A stretch of 64,000 nucleotides of DNA from Deltaproteobacteria bacterium (GCA_016713425.1 JADJPE010000005.1:1116001-1180000), one strand, 5' to 3'; counted from the stretch's first letter, positions 18,801-27,345 are shown. The notes: a model not told the origin generated them from the letters alone. Numbers and translations are program-made.

Positions 18801-19752
18801 GTGGGCGTTGCCGCTCGAGCTTCGAGTCGGACGGCTCATCACATCCTATTCGCGAATCAAGGCCGCGAGCGGCGGGTACACGGCGCCAAGCGCACCTTCC
18901 GAAGGGCCGATGGCAGGCTCCAGCGCTGACTTCGAGCCGCCCCCGCCCGCGACGGCGCTCGGCCATGATCCGAGCGGACAAGAAGACCTGCCAGGAGGTC
19001 CGATCGTAGGTCGATTGCTTCACAGTCTCCTCGAAGAAGTCCCACTCGAGGCGGTGAAGTCATCGACAAGAGCCGCTTTCGGCCAGGCGCCTGAAGTTCG
19101 GTCGCTCGTCACGCGCGTCTTGGATCGATATGGACAGCCAGAGACCTATGCCGATCGCGCGCTCGATCTCGTCTTCAATGCTCTGACGACGCCGATGACA
19201 CTCGAGTCGACGACCCTTCGGCAAGGGCTTGCGGCGTGCGCGAACCACGTTCGCGAGATGGCGTTTCTTTTCCCGCTCCGCGCGACGAGCCCTTTTGCGC
19301 CCGAATTCATGAAGGGCTTCATCGACCTCGTCGTCGAAGCCGACGGACGGTACTTTCTGATCGACTGGAAGAGCGATATTCTCGCGACCTACGACGAAGA
19401 AGAAGTGGCGAAGCACGTGGCGCACAACTATGTGCTTCAGGCCGACGTCTACGCGCTGGCGCTCACGAAGCACCTAGGCATCCAAGACGCGGAGGCGTTC
19501 GACGCCTGTTTTGGCGGCATCGCATACTGTTTCATCCGCGGAATGCGGGGCGGACCCGACGAGCCCATGCTCACACCCACCTCCACGCGAAGGTCCGCGT
19601 CGACATCGACACCCGCGTCGACACCAACAGCCGCATCGACGCCAGCGCAAGGCGCCTACACGCGCGGTGTCTATTTCACCCGCCCGACCTGGGCGTCGCT
19701 GGTGGAGGCTGAGAGCCACCTTGGCGCGATGTCGACCGAAACCGGGCCCTGA
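15856..19752 (+). CDS. recB: RecB helicase-nuclease (exonuclease V beta subunit)
   Basis: At 1298 aa this is a full-length RecB. Helicase motifs occur in order: Walker A EASAGTGKTYTLEHL (about residues 24-38), Walker B/DEAD-equivalent FALIDEFQDTDETQWQIF, motif III VIGDPKQAIYGFRGAD, motif V IMTMHKSKGLEASVVF and motif VI RLLYVAMTRSGARLYLP. After a Glu/Gly-rich linker (about 935-970) comes the PD-(D/E)XK nuclease: GFIDLVVEADGRYFLIDWKSD and VLQADVYALAL. The complex unwinds and degrades duplex ends, then loads RecA. RecD, normally nearby, is absent; a truncated haemoglobin gene follows instead. Low-complexity Ser/Thr/Ala/Pro repeats lie near the C-terminus. Confidence 0.93.
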   Translation: MIHRSAFFPKPSVLAKIDVRKPAVIEASAGTGKTYTLEHLVVDLLLSSSAQLDELLVVTFTEKAALELRARLRRKLRSLLREPWASGIACPPEPNSVPDPYSSSDSSSGPPSDGLSDGHLGANHESGRPLDALGWVIDHAKRRKLDEALRRFDAASISTIHAFCHRTLTEQSFSHGRLFGERLVDARSVFDEAFLNRLRTTFGCQEPWRSFLRAWLPRASAADLRDILFDCHSKRGQFERVLDLGCLLERVQAVQKLDLAPHALRPAFVRANLAPSTARALVERLNRLRSIVKTVRAPEDVPAFLAAIEEEDGRPGGAFQFIVERIHGKSPPGGLLHRLEDALVELERVRVSLPSAMVQLFLPEVLAEAHTLKQKRGELDFDDMLTLLARRLSEPEGRAFVDRLRARYRFALIDEFQDTDETQWQIFRQVFVESRSTHSLFVIGDPKQAIYGFRGADVETYRAACQRIEEADGRTIQLSKNHRSTPALVDAINQILDQRARQPFFSGAIGYPEPVTPAERGLRSIVRNNKIMPPVHVFHVTSPEGQLTVREARTTLARRMADEIHDLIHEETMLIVAENLEPEAIASRTPRPAVSTHSRRLVARDIFILTRSAKEGIEVATHLRGRGIPHAFYKQDGLFQTREAQDIRAVFRAILEPTSRSRRLCAWQTAFFSVELSALGEYVDVPADAPMFAQLLEWQKLAESNQYSRLFTRLLEDTHLIERELFLGAGERRITNYGHIFEHLLEETFRRKVTLVELIRCLDEYIEGRRHPPGEDGNIQRLETDRDAVQIMTMHKSKGLEASVVFLFGGFDAPAERASIYHRDGRRYLALGTSAQTSVESSETMESIEKERDEEDQRLLYVAMTRSGARLYLPYFAVASTSKAGSPPARDLSQLDGPYRVLNRRLDDVVQPGMDQALFRVEEIMVGASDAGRSEEKREAPSRGGGEGGGEGEGQDDGEEAQAWLEAFAALRPSEPPSTIHPWALPLELRVGRLITSYSRIKAASGGYTAPSAPSEGPMAGSSADFEPPPPATALGHDPSGQEDLPGGPIVGRLLHSLLEEVPLEAVKSSTRAAFGQAPEVRSLVTRVLDRYGQPETYADRALDLVFNALTTPMTLESTTLRQGLAACANHVREMAFLFPLRATSPFAPEFMKGFIDLVVEADGRYFLIDWKSDILATYDEEEVAKHVAHNYVLQADVYALALTKHLGIQDAEAFDACFGGIAYCFIRGMRGGPDEPMLTPTSTRRSASTSTPASTPTAASTPAQGAYTRGVYFTRPTWASLVEAESHLGAMSTETGP

Positions 19753-19801
19753 AGACGCCAAAGGCTGGACTCAGCGAAGGTTCCCCGATATCGGTCAGCG
19801 G

Positions 19802-20182
19802 ATGGTCGGCGTTCCGCAGGATCTCTCTCCCTTCGCCCGGCTCGGGGGAGAACCGGTTCTTCGCACCATCATTCACGAGTTCGTGGAGGCCATGTGCGAG
19901 GACGCCATGATCGGATTCTTTTTCGTCGGCGTAGACCGTGCGCGCCTCAAGACGCGCGAATACGAATTCACGGCTGGGTTTCTCGGCCAGCCGATCCCAT
20001 ACACCGGTCGTCCAATCCCGGAAGCGCACGCGCGCCATCGAATTCTGGGCGGCCAGTTTGATCGGCGCAGCCAGATCCTCCGCACCGTCCTGATCAAGTA
20101 CGAAGTCCCACCCGAAGTGCAGGCCATATGGTTCGCCCACCTCGAAACGCTGCGGGCACAGGTCGTTCGGGCGTCGTGTTGA
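19802..20182 (+). CDS. Truncated haemoglobin (globin), group I-like
   Basis: Starting at ATG 19802 gives 126 aa, the usual length; the open frame reaches further upstream but overlaps recB in a nonsense composition. Signature residues include the N-terminal FARLGGEPVLRTIIHEFVE, then FLGQPIPYTGRPIPEAHARHRI, where YTGR...AHA contains the proximal haem His (H of EAHA). C-terminal helices end in WFAHLETLRAQVV. Family members bind O2/NO and serve in NO detoxification or O2 chemistry. It lies 50 bp after recB and 7 bp before the antiporter gene, so it is probably co-transcribed with the latter. Confidence 0.85.
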   Translation: MVGVPQDLSPFARLGGEPVLRTIIHEFVEAMCEDAMIGFFFVGVDRARLKTREYEFTAGFLGQPIPYTGRPIPEAHARHRILGGQFDRRSQILRTVLIKYEVPPEVQAIWFAHLETLRAQVVRASC

Positions 20183-20189
20183 GGGCACC

Positions 20190-22274
20190 ATGGCCGAACA
20201 CAGTGCAAGCTTCGTTCATGACGTCGGGCTGGTCCTAGCCGTCGCAGCGATCACGGGGTTGCTGTTCCGGCTTCTGCGCCGTCCGTCCATTCTCGGATAC
20301 CTTTTGACCGGGGTCTTGGTTGGGCCCTACTTGCCGCTGCCGCTCTTCGCGGACCCCTCGCGTGTACACGCACTCTCGGAGTTCGGCGTCGTGCTGGTCA
20401 TGTTCGCGGTCGGGCTCGAGTTTCGCATCAAGAAATTGCTCCAGATCCTCCCGGTCGCCGGCGTCGCCGGTCTCGTACAAATGGCCACGATGGTCTGGGT
20501 CGGGATCTCGATCGGCCGCCTTTTCGAGTGGAGTCAAACCGAAGCGTTGTTCCTGGGCGCAAGCATCGCGATCTCGAGCACGATGGTCGTGAGTAAGGTT
20601 CTCGCCGACGTCCATCTCAGCGCGCGCCTTCGGGAGTTCGTCTTTGGGATTCTCGTGCTCCAAGACGTCGCCGCGATCGTGCTGATCACGATCATGACGG
20701 CCGTCGCCAAAGGTACCGGCCTTGCACTCCCAGCCATCGCATGGACGGTCACAAAGCTCGTCGGAATTCTTCTCGCACTCGGCGCGGCTGGACTCCTCAC
20801 CATCCCCCGCCTCACCCGCAAGGTGATCGCGCTGGGAAGCCGAGAAACGCTGGTCGTCTACGCATGTGGTGTCTGCTTTGGGCTCGCACTCCTCGCCGAA
20901 AAGCTTGGGTACTCAGTCGCGCTCGGCGCCTTCTTGGCGGGCATCCTATTTTCGGAGAGCGGACGCGGCGAGCTCGTGGGCCATCGCGTCGAGCCGGTGC
21001 GAGACATCTTCGCTGCGATCTTCTTCGTGTCGATCGGTATGACCGTCGATCCGAGCCTGGCCCTTCAAAATCTGCCTCTTGCGTTGACGGTCTTCGCAGG
21101 TGTCATCTTCGGACAGCTCATCAGCGTAACGATCGGCGGCGTACTTTCGGGGGTTGGCCTCGAGCGTTCGATCGCCGCCGGTTTCACACTCGGCCAGATC
21201 GGCGAGTTTTCGTTCATCATATCCGCCGTGGGCGTCAGCGCCTCGGTGGTCCGCCCAGAGATTCAGCCTATCTTGGTGACCGCCTCGGTCCTCGGTGCGC
21301 TGTCGACACCGACGGCCGTTCGCATCTCGAAGCCGGTCGTCGACGCCATCCAGGCGCGTCTCCCGGGCCGCGTGGAGCGCGCGCTGGTGCTCTACGAGAG
21401 CTGGTTCCTTCGGCTCCGTTCTCCCGAGAACGCGGTCGCGGGCGTCCGACTTCGCCGCCTCATCATCTCCGTATTCATCGACATCGGCGGTGTGGTCGCG
21501 GCAACCTTCGCTTGGAGCCGCGTCAGCCGACCGCTTCAAGATTTCGTCGTCTACGACGTGGGGCTCCATCGAGTCGTTGGCTCGATCGGATCTGCGAGCG
21601 TGCTCTTTCTCTGCACGGCACCGTTCTTCATCGCCCTCCTGCGCAACACGCGGCGGATCGCGCATGAGGCCGTGTACATGGTCTTCCGCGCCTCCGAAGC
21701 CCCGAAAGCGGCCGAGCGATTCTTGCGCACCGGTCTTACGGTCATCGTCACGTTGGTGGCGGGCGTCATGGTGGCGGCCGCCCTGCGCTCCTTCTTGTCG
21801 AACGCCATCGTCTTGCCCGTAGTCGCCATCGCCGTGGTGTGGGGATTGGCTCGCCTTTGGTCGACGACGACGCAGCTCGACAAAGAGATCAAGTCGGGTG
21901 TTCGAGAGCTCTTGGACTTGATCGAACATCAGGCAACGGCCATCACCGGCAATCTGAGCCTCGGCATGTACGAAGTGGCGCACGAATCCGGAGATCTTCC
22001 CACACGGGAAAACGAGCTTGGCCTGCCAAACATGGCCAACGTCCAGCTCGAGGCGAATTCCTTCGCCGTCGGCAAGACGCTCGCGGAGATCGGACTCCGG
22101 GCGGAAACAGGGGCTTCGGTGATCGCCATTCAACGAACGCCGGGAGACGTCCTCGTGCCGACCGGCAATGAGGCCCTCCGCGCTCGAGACATCCTCCTCA
22201 TCACGGGCGATGCCGAAGCCGCAACCCGAGCCGAGGTGTACCTGCGGCGGGGGCCGTCGCCCAGCACCCCTTAG
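20190..22274 (+). CDS. CPA2-type monovalent cation/proton antiporter with RCK_C domain
   Basis: The 694-aa protein starts with ATG after GAGGG. Residues about 10-390 form the Na+/H+ exchanger domain of the KefB/CPA2 family, with about 12 membrane helices and the segment LGYSVALGAFLAGILFSESG. Unlike KefB/KefC, no Rossmann RCK_N (TrkA_N) nucleotide-binding domain follows. Instead there are about three further membrane helices (about 420-560), and the end (about 610-690) is an RCK_C/TrkA_C-type domain (ANSFAVGKTLAEIGLRAE, RDILLITGDAEA). It is likely a K+ or Na+/H+ antiporter in the inner membrane. It directly follows the globin gene. Confidence 0.88.
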   Translation: MAEHSASFVHDVGLVLAVAAITGLLFRLLRRPSILGYLLTGVLVGPYLPLPLFADPSRVHALSEFGVVLVMFAVGLEFRIKKLLQILPVAGVAGLVQMATMVWVGISIGRLFEWSQTEALFLGASIAISSTMVVSKVLADVHLSARLREFVFGILVLQDVAAIVLITIMTAVAKGTGLALPAIAWTVTKLVGILLALGAAGLLTIPRLTRKVIALGSRETLVVYACGVCFGLALLAEKLGYSVALGAFLAGILFSESGRGELVGHRVEPVRDIFAAIFFVSIGMTVDPSLALQNLPLALTVFAGVIFGQLISVTIGGVLSGVGLERSIAAGFTLGQIGEFSFIISAVGVSASVVRPEIQPILVTASVLGALSTPTAVRISKPVVDAIQARLPGRVERALVLYESWFLRLRSPENAVAGVRLRRLIISVFIDIGGVVAATFAWSRVSRPLQDFVVYDVGLHRVVGSIGSASVLFLCTAPFFIALLRNTRRIAHEAVYMVFRASEAPKAAERFLRTGLTVIVTLVAGVMVAAALRSFLSNAIVLPVVAIAVVWGLARLWSTTTQLDKEIKSGVRELLDLIEHQATAITGNLSLGMYEVAHESGDLPTRENELGLPNMANVQLEANSFAVGKTLAEIGLRAETGASVIAIQRTPGDVLVPTGNEALRARDILLITGDAEAATRAEVYLRRGPSPSTP

Positions 22275-22304
22275 CCCCCGCGGCCTGCGCGCCCCATGGG
22301 CCAC

Positions 22305-22346
22305 GAAACGTCGACCTTGAAATATCGGCCGCGAAACATCGACCGC
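22305..22346. repeat. 14-bp degenerate tandem repeat after the antiporter gene
   Basis: Three consecutive 14-bp units (GAAACGTCGACCTT, GAAATATCGGCCGC, GAAACATCGACCGC) lie just downstream of the antiporter stop and before the next start. The period equals that of the array at 11316, but the sequence differs. Confidence 0.75.
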
Positions 22347-22358
22347 AAACAATGAGGC

Positions 22359-24551
22359 ATGGAGAGCACTGCGACATCTGCGCGATGCCGCGGTCGAAAG
22401 CCTGAGAGAGAATGCCCGCAAATGGACCGTGAGAAGCCATCGAAACGCGGAACACCACGAGGCACCTTGCACCGAGAGGGCGCGCGTCTCGCGCCGCGGC
22501 CTGGTGCAACCCACGTTGCGGTTTCGGTCCTAACCTGCGGGCCGGTTCTCGGCCTGCTCTTCGCGTGCGCCCCTGGTCGGCCGAGTGATGAAGCACCTCA
22601 TGATGGCACCACCGCCGGTTCCGGCACCCCAGATGGAGCCACGGACGGCGGGACGCCGCGCGACGGCACGATCGTCTCGGCTACGCTCAGCCTTGAGCCT
22701 GCGACATCGGCGATCGAGGTCGCCTTCGGCGAGCCGACGGCGGTCGACTTCACGCTGTGGACGGTCGCCCCTGACGGTGGGCGCTCTGACGTCACACCAC
22801 GCGCGGTATTCCGAGTGGAGGATCCCTCGATGGGTACCTTCTCCACGCCATCGAACCGGCTCATCGTCTCGGGCGAGCGGGCGAGTGTCATCGTCGTCGA
22901 GGCCTTTTATGGAGGCGCAACCGCCGAGGCCAAAGTGGCGGTCTCATTGTTGTCAAGGACCCGAGCGCCTGGCGTTCCGGTCGATATCGCCGATCGATTC
23001 AACGGGCCAAACGCAAGCGCAAGCACGGCGACCAGACCAACGCTGCTCTATCCGGAGGACGGCGTCGTCATTCCGAAGAACCTCATGCCGATGGAGATTC
23101 AGTGGAGCGCACCGGCCGACCTCGACATCTTTCGGGTCACGCTTCAAGACACACAAGGCTCGTTTCGAGCCGAGTTCTTCACGACCGACCACGTCGTGAA
23201 GTTCGAGCGCGAGGTGTGGGCTCGTCTTCTCGAGCATGCAGGTCGTGTCCAGAGCGAGCTTCAGCTCCAGGTCGCAGGCATCGGGCTCAATGCCATCGGC
23301 AACGAAGTCCACGTGACGGCCCAACAGCAGATCAAAGTCGCCCCGACGCTCCTCCAAGGTACGGTCTACTATTGGGCGCTCGATACGGGCCGCATCCATC
23401 GCATTCGCGCCGACAGTGAGGTCGCGGAGGACTTCTTCGTGCCTCCGACGTCGCCAGACGACGCCAACAATCGCTGTGTGGGTTGCCATACTTTGTCGCG
23501 CGATGGCCGCAAGATGGCCTTCGAATACTGGGGAGGTTGGCAATGGCACGGGATCGTCGACGTCGTGACGCCGGAGCCCGCGCTGGTTGTGCCCAACGTC
23601 TTCCAGGCCAACTTCAGCGCATTCGATCCTTCCGGTGACTTCCTGCTGTCGGTCATTTCCGGCGAGCTGTCGATCCGCGACGGCACCTCGGGGGCCCTGA
23701 TCCAACCCGTCGCCACCAACGCGCCTTCCACGATGCCGGCATGGTCGCCGGATGGAACGACGATCAGCTATGTCTCGAAGGTCCGTGAACCCTTCGGCGA
23801 CGTGGATTTCTTCGAGAGCGATCTCGTCGTCCACCGCAACTTTCAGGACGCAGGCAGCCAGAGTGAGGTCTTGGTTCCTGCGGACGGTGCGGCGAACACA
23901 TACCCATCTTTTTCGCCCGACGGACGAACCCTCGCGTTCAGCCGTGGCCCCTTCAGCCGCTCTCACACGCAGTGGAACCCGGATGACACCGCGGGACTCT
24001 CCCCGGGCGACCTCTTCTTGGTTGCGACCGATGGGCGCGGATCCGCCGTCAAGTTGGCGGCCGCATCGCGCGATGGGCAAGCCTTTCTGCCGGCCTTCAG
24101 CCCGTTCGAAGACGACGACTATGCCTGGATCGCGTTCTTCTCACGGCGCGACTACGGGCACATTACGGGCGGAAGTCATCGACGACAGGTTTGGGTTACC
24201 GCCATCTCGAAGAAGGCAGCCGCCGGATCCGACCCATCGTCGCCCGCATTCTGGTTACCCGGCCAAGACCCAGTGACCGAGAATATGAGCGCCTATTGGG
24301 CGCCCGACCCCTGCCGAACACGCGGGCAAACCTGTGCCGTCGATGCCGAGTGCTGCCAGCCCTCCTCGAGCACCGGCAACGACCTCGTTTGTCGGCCGAT
24401 CAGCAATGGCGTCTCTCAGTGCGTGGATAGGGGGCAGGCATGCGCCTTTGAAGGCGACCGGTGCACGACCGGCGCGGATTGTTGTCCCGCTGACGGGGTG
24501 ATCTGCGCCGGCGCGCCAGGCCAGGAAGTCTGCATCCGACCAGATCTCTAG
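22359..24551 (+). CDS. Secreted lipoprotein: beta-propeller with CxxCH and Cys-rich tail
   Basis: An export signal with a long charged lead ends in a lipobox-like GLLFAC; an in-frame ATG at 22422 is an alternative start. A Gly/Asp/Thr-rich linker follows. Residues about 100-340 look beta-sandwich-like (cadherin/Ig type). A single NNRCVGCHTLSRDG (about residue 370) contains CxxCH, the c-type haem attachment motif. Next come WD40/TolB-like PD40 blades (SPDGRTLAFSRGP, SPDGTTISYVSK). The last 100 residues hold about 12 cysteines in two Dickkopf-like clusters (CAVDAECCQP, CTTGADCCPADG). It probably sits on the outer surface. Function is unknown; one covalent haem is possible. Confidence 0.8.
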   Translation: MESTATSARCRGRKPERECPQMDREKPSKRGTPRGTLHREGARLAPRPGATHVAVSVLTCGPVLGLLFACAPGRPSDEAPHDGTTAGSGTPDGATDGGTPRDGTIVSATLSLEPATSAIEVAFGEPTAVDFTLWTVAPDGGRSDVTPRAVFRVEDPSMGTFSTPSNRLIVSGERASVIVVEAFYGGATAEAKVAVSLLSRTRAPGVPVDIADRFNGPNASASTATRPTLLYPEDGVVIPKNLMPMEIQWSAPADLDIFRVTLQDTQGSFRAEFFTTDHVVKFEREVWARLLEHAGRVQSELQLQVAGIGLNAIGNEVHVTAQQQIKVAPTLLQGTVYYWALDTGRIHRIRADSEVAEDFFVPPTSPDDANNRCVGCHTLSRDGRKMAFEYWGGWQWHGIVDVVTPEPALVVPNVFQANFSAFDPSGDFLLSVISGELSIRDGTSGALIQPVATNAPSTMPAWSPDGTTISYVSKVREPFGDVDFFESDLVVHRNFQDAGSQSEVLVPADGAANTYPSFSPDGRTLAFSRGPFSRSHTQWNPDDTAGLSPGDLFLVATDGRGSAVKLAAASRDGQAFLPAFSPFEDDDYAWIAFFSRRDYGHITGGSHRRQVWVTAISKKAAAGSDPSSPAFWLPGQDPVTENMSAYWAPDPCRTRGQTCAVDAECCQPSSSTGNDLVCRPISNGVSQCVDRGQACAFEGDRCTTGADCCPADGVICAGAPGQEVCIRPDL

Positions 24552-24691
24552 ATTAAGCTAGACGCAAGCATCGTTCCCTCATATGGGTCAGTCTGTCGCA
24601 GCACAGTCGCGGGGGAACTCCTTGATCGCCTAAGGCATTCCGGGCAACCTCGCGCATCTCCGGTCCGGTACGACCGGGAAAGGATGGGCTC

Positions 24692-24919
24692 ATGCCACCA
24701 AGGACCCGCCCCGGTGCCTCCAAGCGGGATAAAGAGAAACAACGAGCCGAGCACCAAAAAAAGAAGGCTGAACGGAAGGCGCAACGAGAAGTCGAGCGCG
24801 AACGCCGAAAAGCCGCACTCGAGGCCGGCGAAGACCCAGATCTCATGGTCCTCGACGAGGACGAGTCTTCAGAGGATATCGACGACGACGAGTCCACCGA
24901 GGACGTTGACGATCGCTAA
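24692..24919 (+). CDS. Small highly charged protein (75 aa)
   Basis: ATG at 24692 follows AAAGGA. The first 50 residues are Lys/Arg/Glu/Ala-rich and strongly helix-forming (DKEKQRAEHQKKKAERKAQR). The last 25 are acidic (Asp/Glu/Ser). Such bipolar charged helices can bind nucleic acid or ribosomes, but I cannot name a family. The biased but ordered composition and the ribosome site argue for a real gene rather than chance. Confidence 0.6.
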   Translation: MPPRTRPGASKRDKEKQRAEHQKKKAERKAQREVERERRKAALEAGEDPDLMVLDEDESSEDIDDDESTEDVDDR

Positions 24920-25031
24920 ACAGGTGGATCACGCCATCACGCCTAGGCCTCGAAGTCTGAGGTTGCTGGGTCTCCTAGATCTCTCGGCCGAAATTCCGAT
25001 ACCTTGGTTCCCGGTTCCCGTTCCTATGTCC

Positions 25032-25060
25032 CGGTAGGGACGGCCCTTTCGGGCCGCCCC
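25032..25060. other. Strong GC hairpin in the island's left part
   Basis: CGGCCC (25041-25046) and GGGCCG (25051-25056) pair around a TTTC loop; flanking GGG and CCC extend the stem with one bulged base. The surrounding 24920-25320 has no convincing gene, although several frames are open by chance. The stretch resembles structured non-coding DNA associated with mobile elements, but I cannot name the element. Confidence 0.4.
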
Positions 25061-25319
25061 CCGGACAGACCCCAGCGTGCAGATTCCCGCACCGGGTTCT
25101 TTGCTTGGAGATTTCGAACGGCTTTGCTTCTTTCGCGCGGTCCGTAGACAGGACACCGTCCGCGCTCATCCCGGGCCAACGACTTCAACCCGGTTTCGAC
25201 ATCGTTCCTACGCTTTCGACACGTCATCAGTGGTTCACTGGCGTTCGTCTTTCCGATCGTCACCTGACGCGATCTCGCCGCGCCTTTTCCTTCGACGCTC
25301 ACCACCTTGGCAGATCACA

Positions 25320-25800
25320 CCCCCTGTTGTTGCCAACCCCAGTGCCGGTCGCAATGCCGAGACCATTACGCTGACCCGTACTGCCCCCGGTTGTCCGACT
25401 ATCCTGAAAACCGTGAACGTGACCGTGGCCAAGGTGAAGTTTTCCGAATCCACGAATCAACGCAATGGCTATGATGATTACGACACGCCGGCCACCCGCG
25501 TGGTGATCGTTCGGAACATGAAGTCCTACTACTATCTGAGTGCAGCTGCCGCTGTGGGCGACACGACGGCGAGGCTCACGGCGGACAGTGCGTTCAACTA
25601 TCCCGCCGGCAGTTGTCCGCTTGGTACTGGCGCCTCGCAGGAAAATGTGACCGTCGCGAGTTCGTCGGGCAGCACGATCACGCTGGGTTCTCCACTGACC
25701 AAGGCCCATACGGCTGGAGAGCCCCTGGAATTTCCGGCGTCAGGCTCAAGCTCTGACCCAATCCTTGTTACAGAGGGCAGCTCAAGTTTGGATATCTTGA
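25320..25800 (+). pseudogene. Fragment of a secreted or surface protein domain
   Basis: The frame that runs into the next gene contains YYYLSAAAAVGDTTARLTAD, then QENVTVASSSGSTITLGSPL and TKAHTAGEPLEF. This is the pattern of a short beta-domain recurring in large extracellular proteins (a phrase of the type GATxxxVTSxxGFxxGD...LTxAHAAG). Neither a signal peptide upstream nor a complete protein downstream is present, so it appears to be a displaced fragment. The boundaries are approximate. Confidence 0.45.
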
Positions 25801-25877
25801 AGTGGACGATTCCTCATGAATTCCTCATGAGGCCGGCCATCGCAACCTCGGCCTTCCGGATGGTGTTGAGACCGCCA

Positions 25878-26840
25878 ATGAAACTGACATTAAGCATGAT
25901 CCCGCTGGCTTCCGTACTGACGGTACAGTCGGCGATATGTCAAACAACCGAGAACCCCACCATGCCAACAAACGCGCAGGATTACATCGCCGCCTTTCGG
26001 CGCGGGGAAGATTTTGCTCCTCCCGCGAAGGGGGTTTTCGTCGGCGACCAGCCCGATGCCGCTGCGCTCCAGCTGTTAGGGCAGGAATTGGCCGTTGCTA
26101 AACCGGCGGTGCGTGAGAACCTTGTCAAACTGCTGGTGGATATGGGCTTGCGCACCGATCCGCTCACGCCCAAGGGCACAGAGGTGCTGCGCCACCCGGA
26201 AATTGTCGAATTGCTCGCCAGGCCCGGCTTGGCCAGGCCGGATATGGGGCGGGAGGCGGCCATGGACGCCTTGCGCACGCTCGTCGCTCAACCCGACCTC
26301 GCGCCTTTTGAAAACGCCTTCGTTAAGGCTTTGAGTGACGCGCCCACCGAGGAGGCTTTCCTGCTGGTGGCCAAGGCTAAATCACAGAAAGCCAAAACGC
26401 TGGTGGACCGGTTGGCCAATTCATCCGAATGGAAAAACGTGGAAGCTGCCAAGATTGCCCGTGCCGCCCTTGGCGATCAGGATGTCGAGAACGAATTTCT
26501 CGCGGCCGCTGACGTAGCACAGGATGGCAAGGCGCTCGCCCAGGCGCTTGGTTCGCTCGCCCTGATAGGCACTCCGCGCAGTCTGAGAGCCATCGCCAAG
26601 CGGTTACGGACGCCATTGACCATCGAGGTTCCCGGTGCGCTCGAAAAATCTCTCCGGCTGAACGTGCTGGAAGCGTTGCTCTACAATTTTCCGGATCAAC
26701 CGGTGCTCTATCCCAACAACATCATCCGCGAAGCGGACTACACGGCTGCGGAGCGCTTCTGCACCCAAGCATTGGGAGTGACTTACAAAGATCCTTCCCC
26801 TCCCTTCCTGACGTATCGCGGCCGCCGCACCTTTGATTAA
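25878..26840 (+). CDS. Secreted alpha-helical repeat protein (island cargo)
   Basis: The open frame extends upstream, but ATG 25878 begins a good signal peptide (MKLTLSMIPLASVLTVQSAI, cleavage near CQT), giving 320 aa. The mature part is almost wholly helical with repeating short helices (AALQLLGQELAVAKPAVREN, KALAQALGSLALIGTPRSLR), like ARM/HEAT-type repeats, and ends in a more polar tail with YKDPSPPFLTYRGR. No catalytic motif was recognised. Base composition and codon use differ from the flanks, suggesting horizontal acquisition. The protein looks intact, unlike its neighbours in the island. Confidence 0.55.
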   Translation: MKLTLSMIPLASVLTVQSAICQTTENPTMPTNAQDYIAAFRRGEDFAPPAKGVFVGDQPDAAALQLLGQELAVAKPAVRENLVKLLVDMGLRTDPLTPKGTEVLRHPEIVELLARPGLARPDMGREAAMDALRTLVAQPDLAPFENAFVKALSDAPTEEAFLLVAKAKSQKAKTLVDRLANSSEWKNVEAAKIARAALGDQDVENEFLAAADVAQDGKALAQALGSLALIGTPRSLRAIAKRLRTPLTIEVPGALEKSLRLNVLEALLYNFPDQPVLYPNNIIREADYTAAERFCTQALGVTYKDPSPPFLTYRGRRTFD

Positions 26841-27070
26841 AGGCTCAATATGGATTCCAGACTGCTGAGGGCGGTTCGCTCCGACCGGGGTTTGCGGCTA
26901 CACTGAACGACTCCCAAAACTCTGTCAGCGAAGGTCTCCGGCGATGATTTCCCTTCAAGACCTGCTGTATTAACGAGAAATGCGATGAGACCCTTCGCCA
27001 GTATCTGTTCAGCCCCCCCTGTTTTCTCGTCGATCGAATGTCGGAGGACTCGAGGATCCCGGCGTGATCA

Positions 27071-27345
27071 ATGGTCGGGGTGTACGCGACGAGCAGTGCT
27101 GGTCAGATATCTGCGCTCAGCGCGGAGATCTCCGTGTTGCGTGAGCAGCTGACTGCTCGTGACGCTGCGCTGGCGGCTCGTGACGCTGCGCTGGCCGCGC
27201 GCAATGCCGAGCTGGTCGAGCTCCGCGAGACGTTCGCGGTGCTGAAAGCTCAGGTCGAGGCTCTAAAGGAGTAGCTTCGGCAGAACTCAGAGAACTCGAA
27301 TAGGCCTCCATCGAGCGACGGCCCGGGCGCCGCGACGTCATGGGA
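27071..27345 (+). pseudogene. IS66-family transposase (TnpC) remnant
   Basis: A 67-codon frame begins with a TnpC-like N-terminal coiled coil (ALSAEISVLREQLTARDAAL, then ARDAALAARNAELVELRE) and stops at TAG 27272. Read past the stop, the same frame gives LRQNSENSNRPPSSDGPG, the hallmark of IS66 transposase N-termini, where the stop replaces an expected Gln codon (CAG to TAG). Homology fades after SWDRR near 27345. The catalytic DDE domain is gone. Confidence 0.8.

Noticed and set aside
19511..19801. Extended N-terminus of the truncated haemoglobin
   Set aside because: The upstream frame overlaps recB and has Arg/Pro/His-rich nonsense composition; the ATG at 19802 gives normal globin length.
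20946..22514. 522-aa open frame opposite the antiporter gene
   Set aside because: Antisense shadow; composition is Arg/Asp/His-rich and the plus-strand antiporter is unmistakable.
24920..25320. Group II intron or other catalytic RNA
   Set aside because: Strong GC hairpins are present, but I could not find a domain V-like hairpin or a maturase; not supportable by eye.
25105..25374. 89-aa open frame in the island
   Set aside because: No ribosome site or recognisable domain; several frames are open together here, so it more likely reflects structured non-coding DNA.
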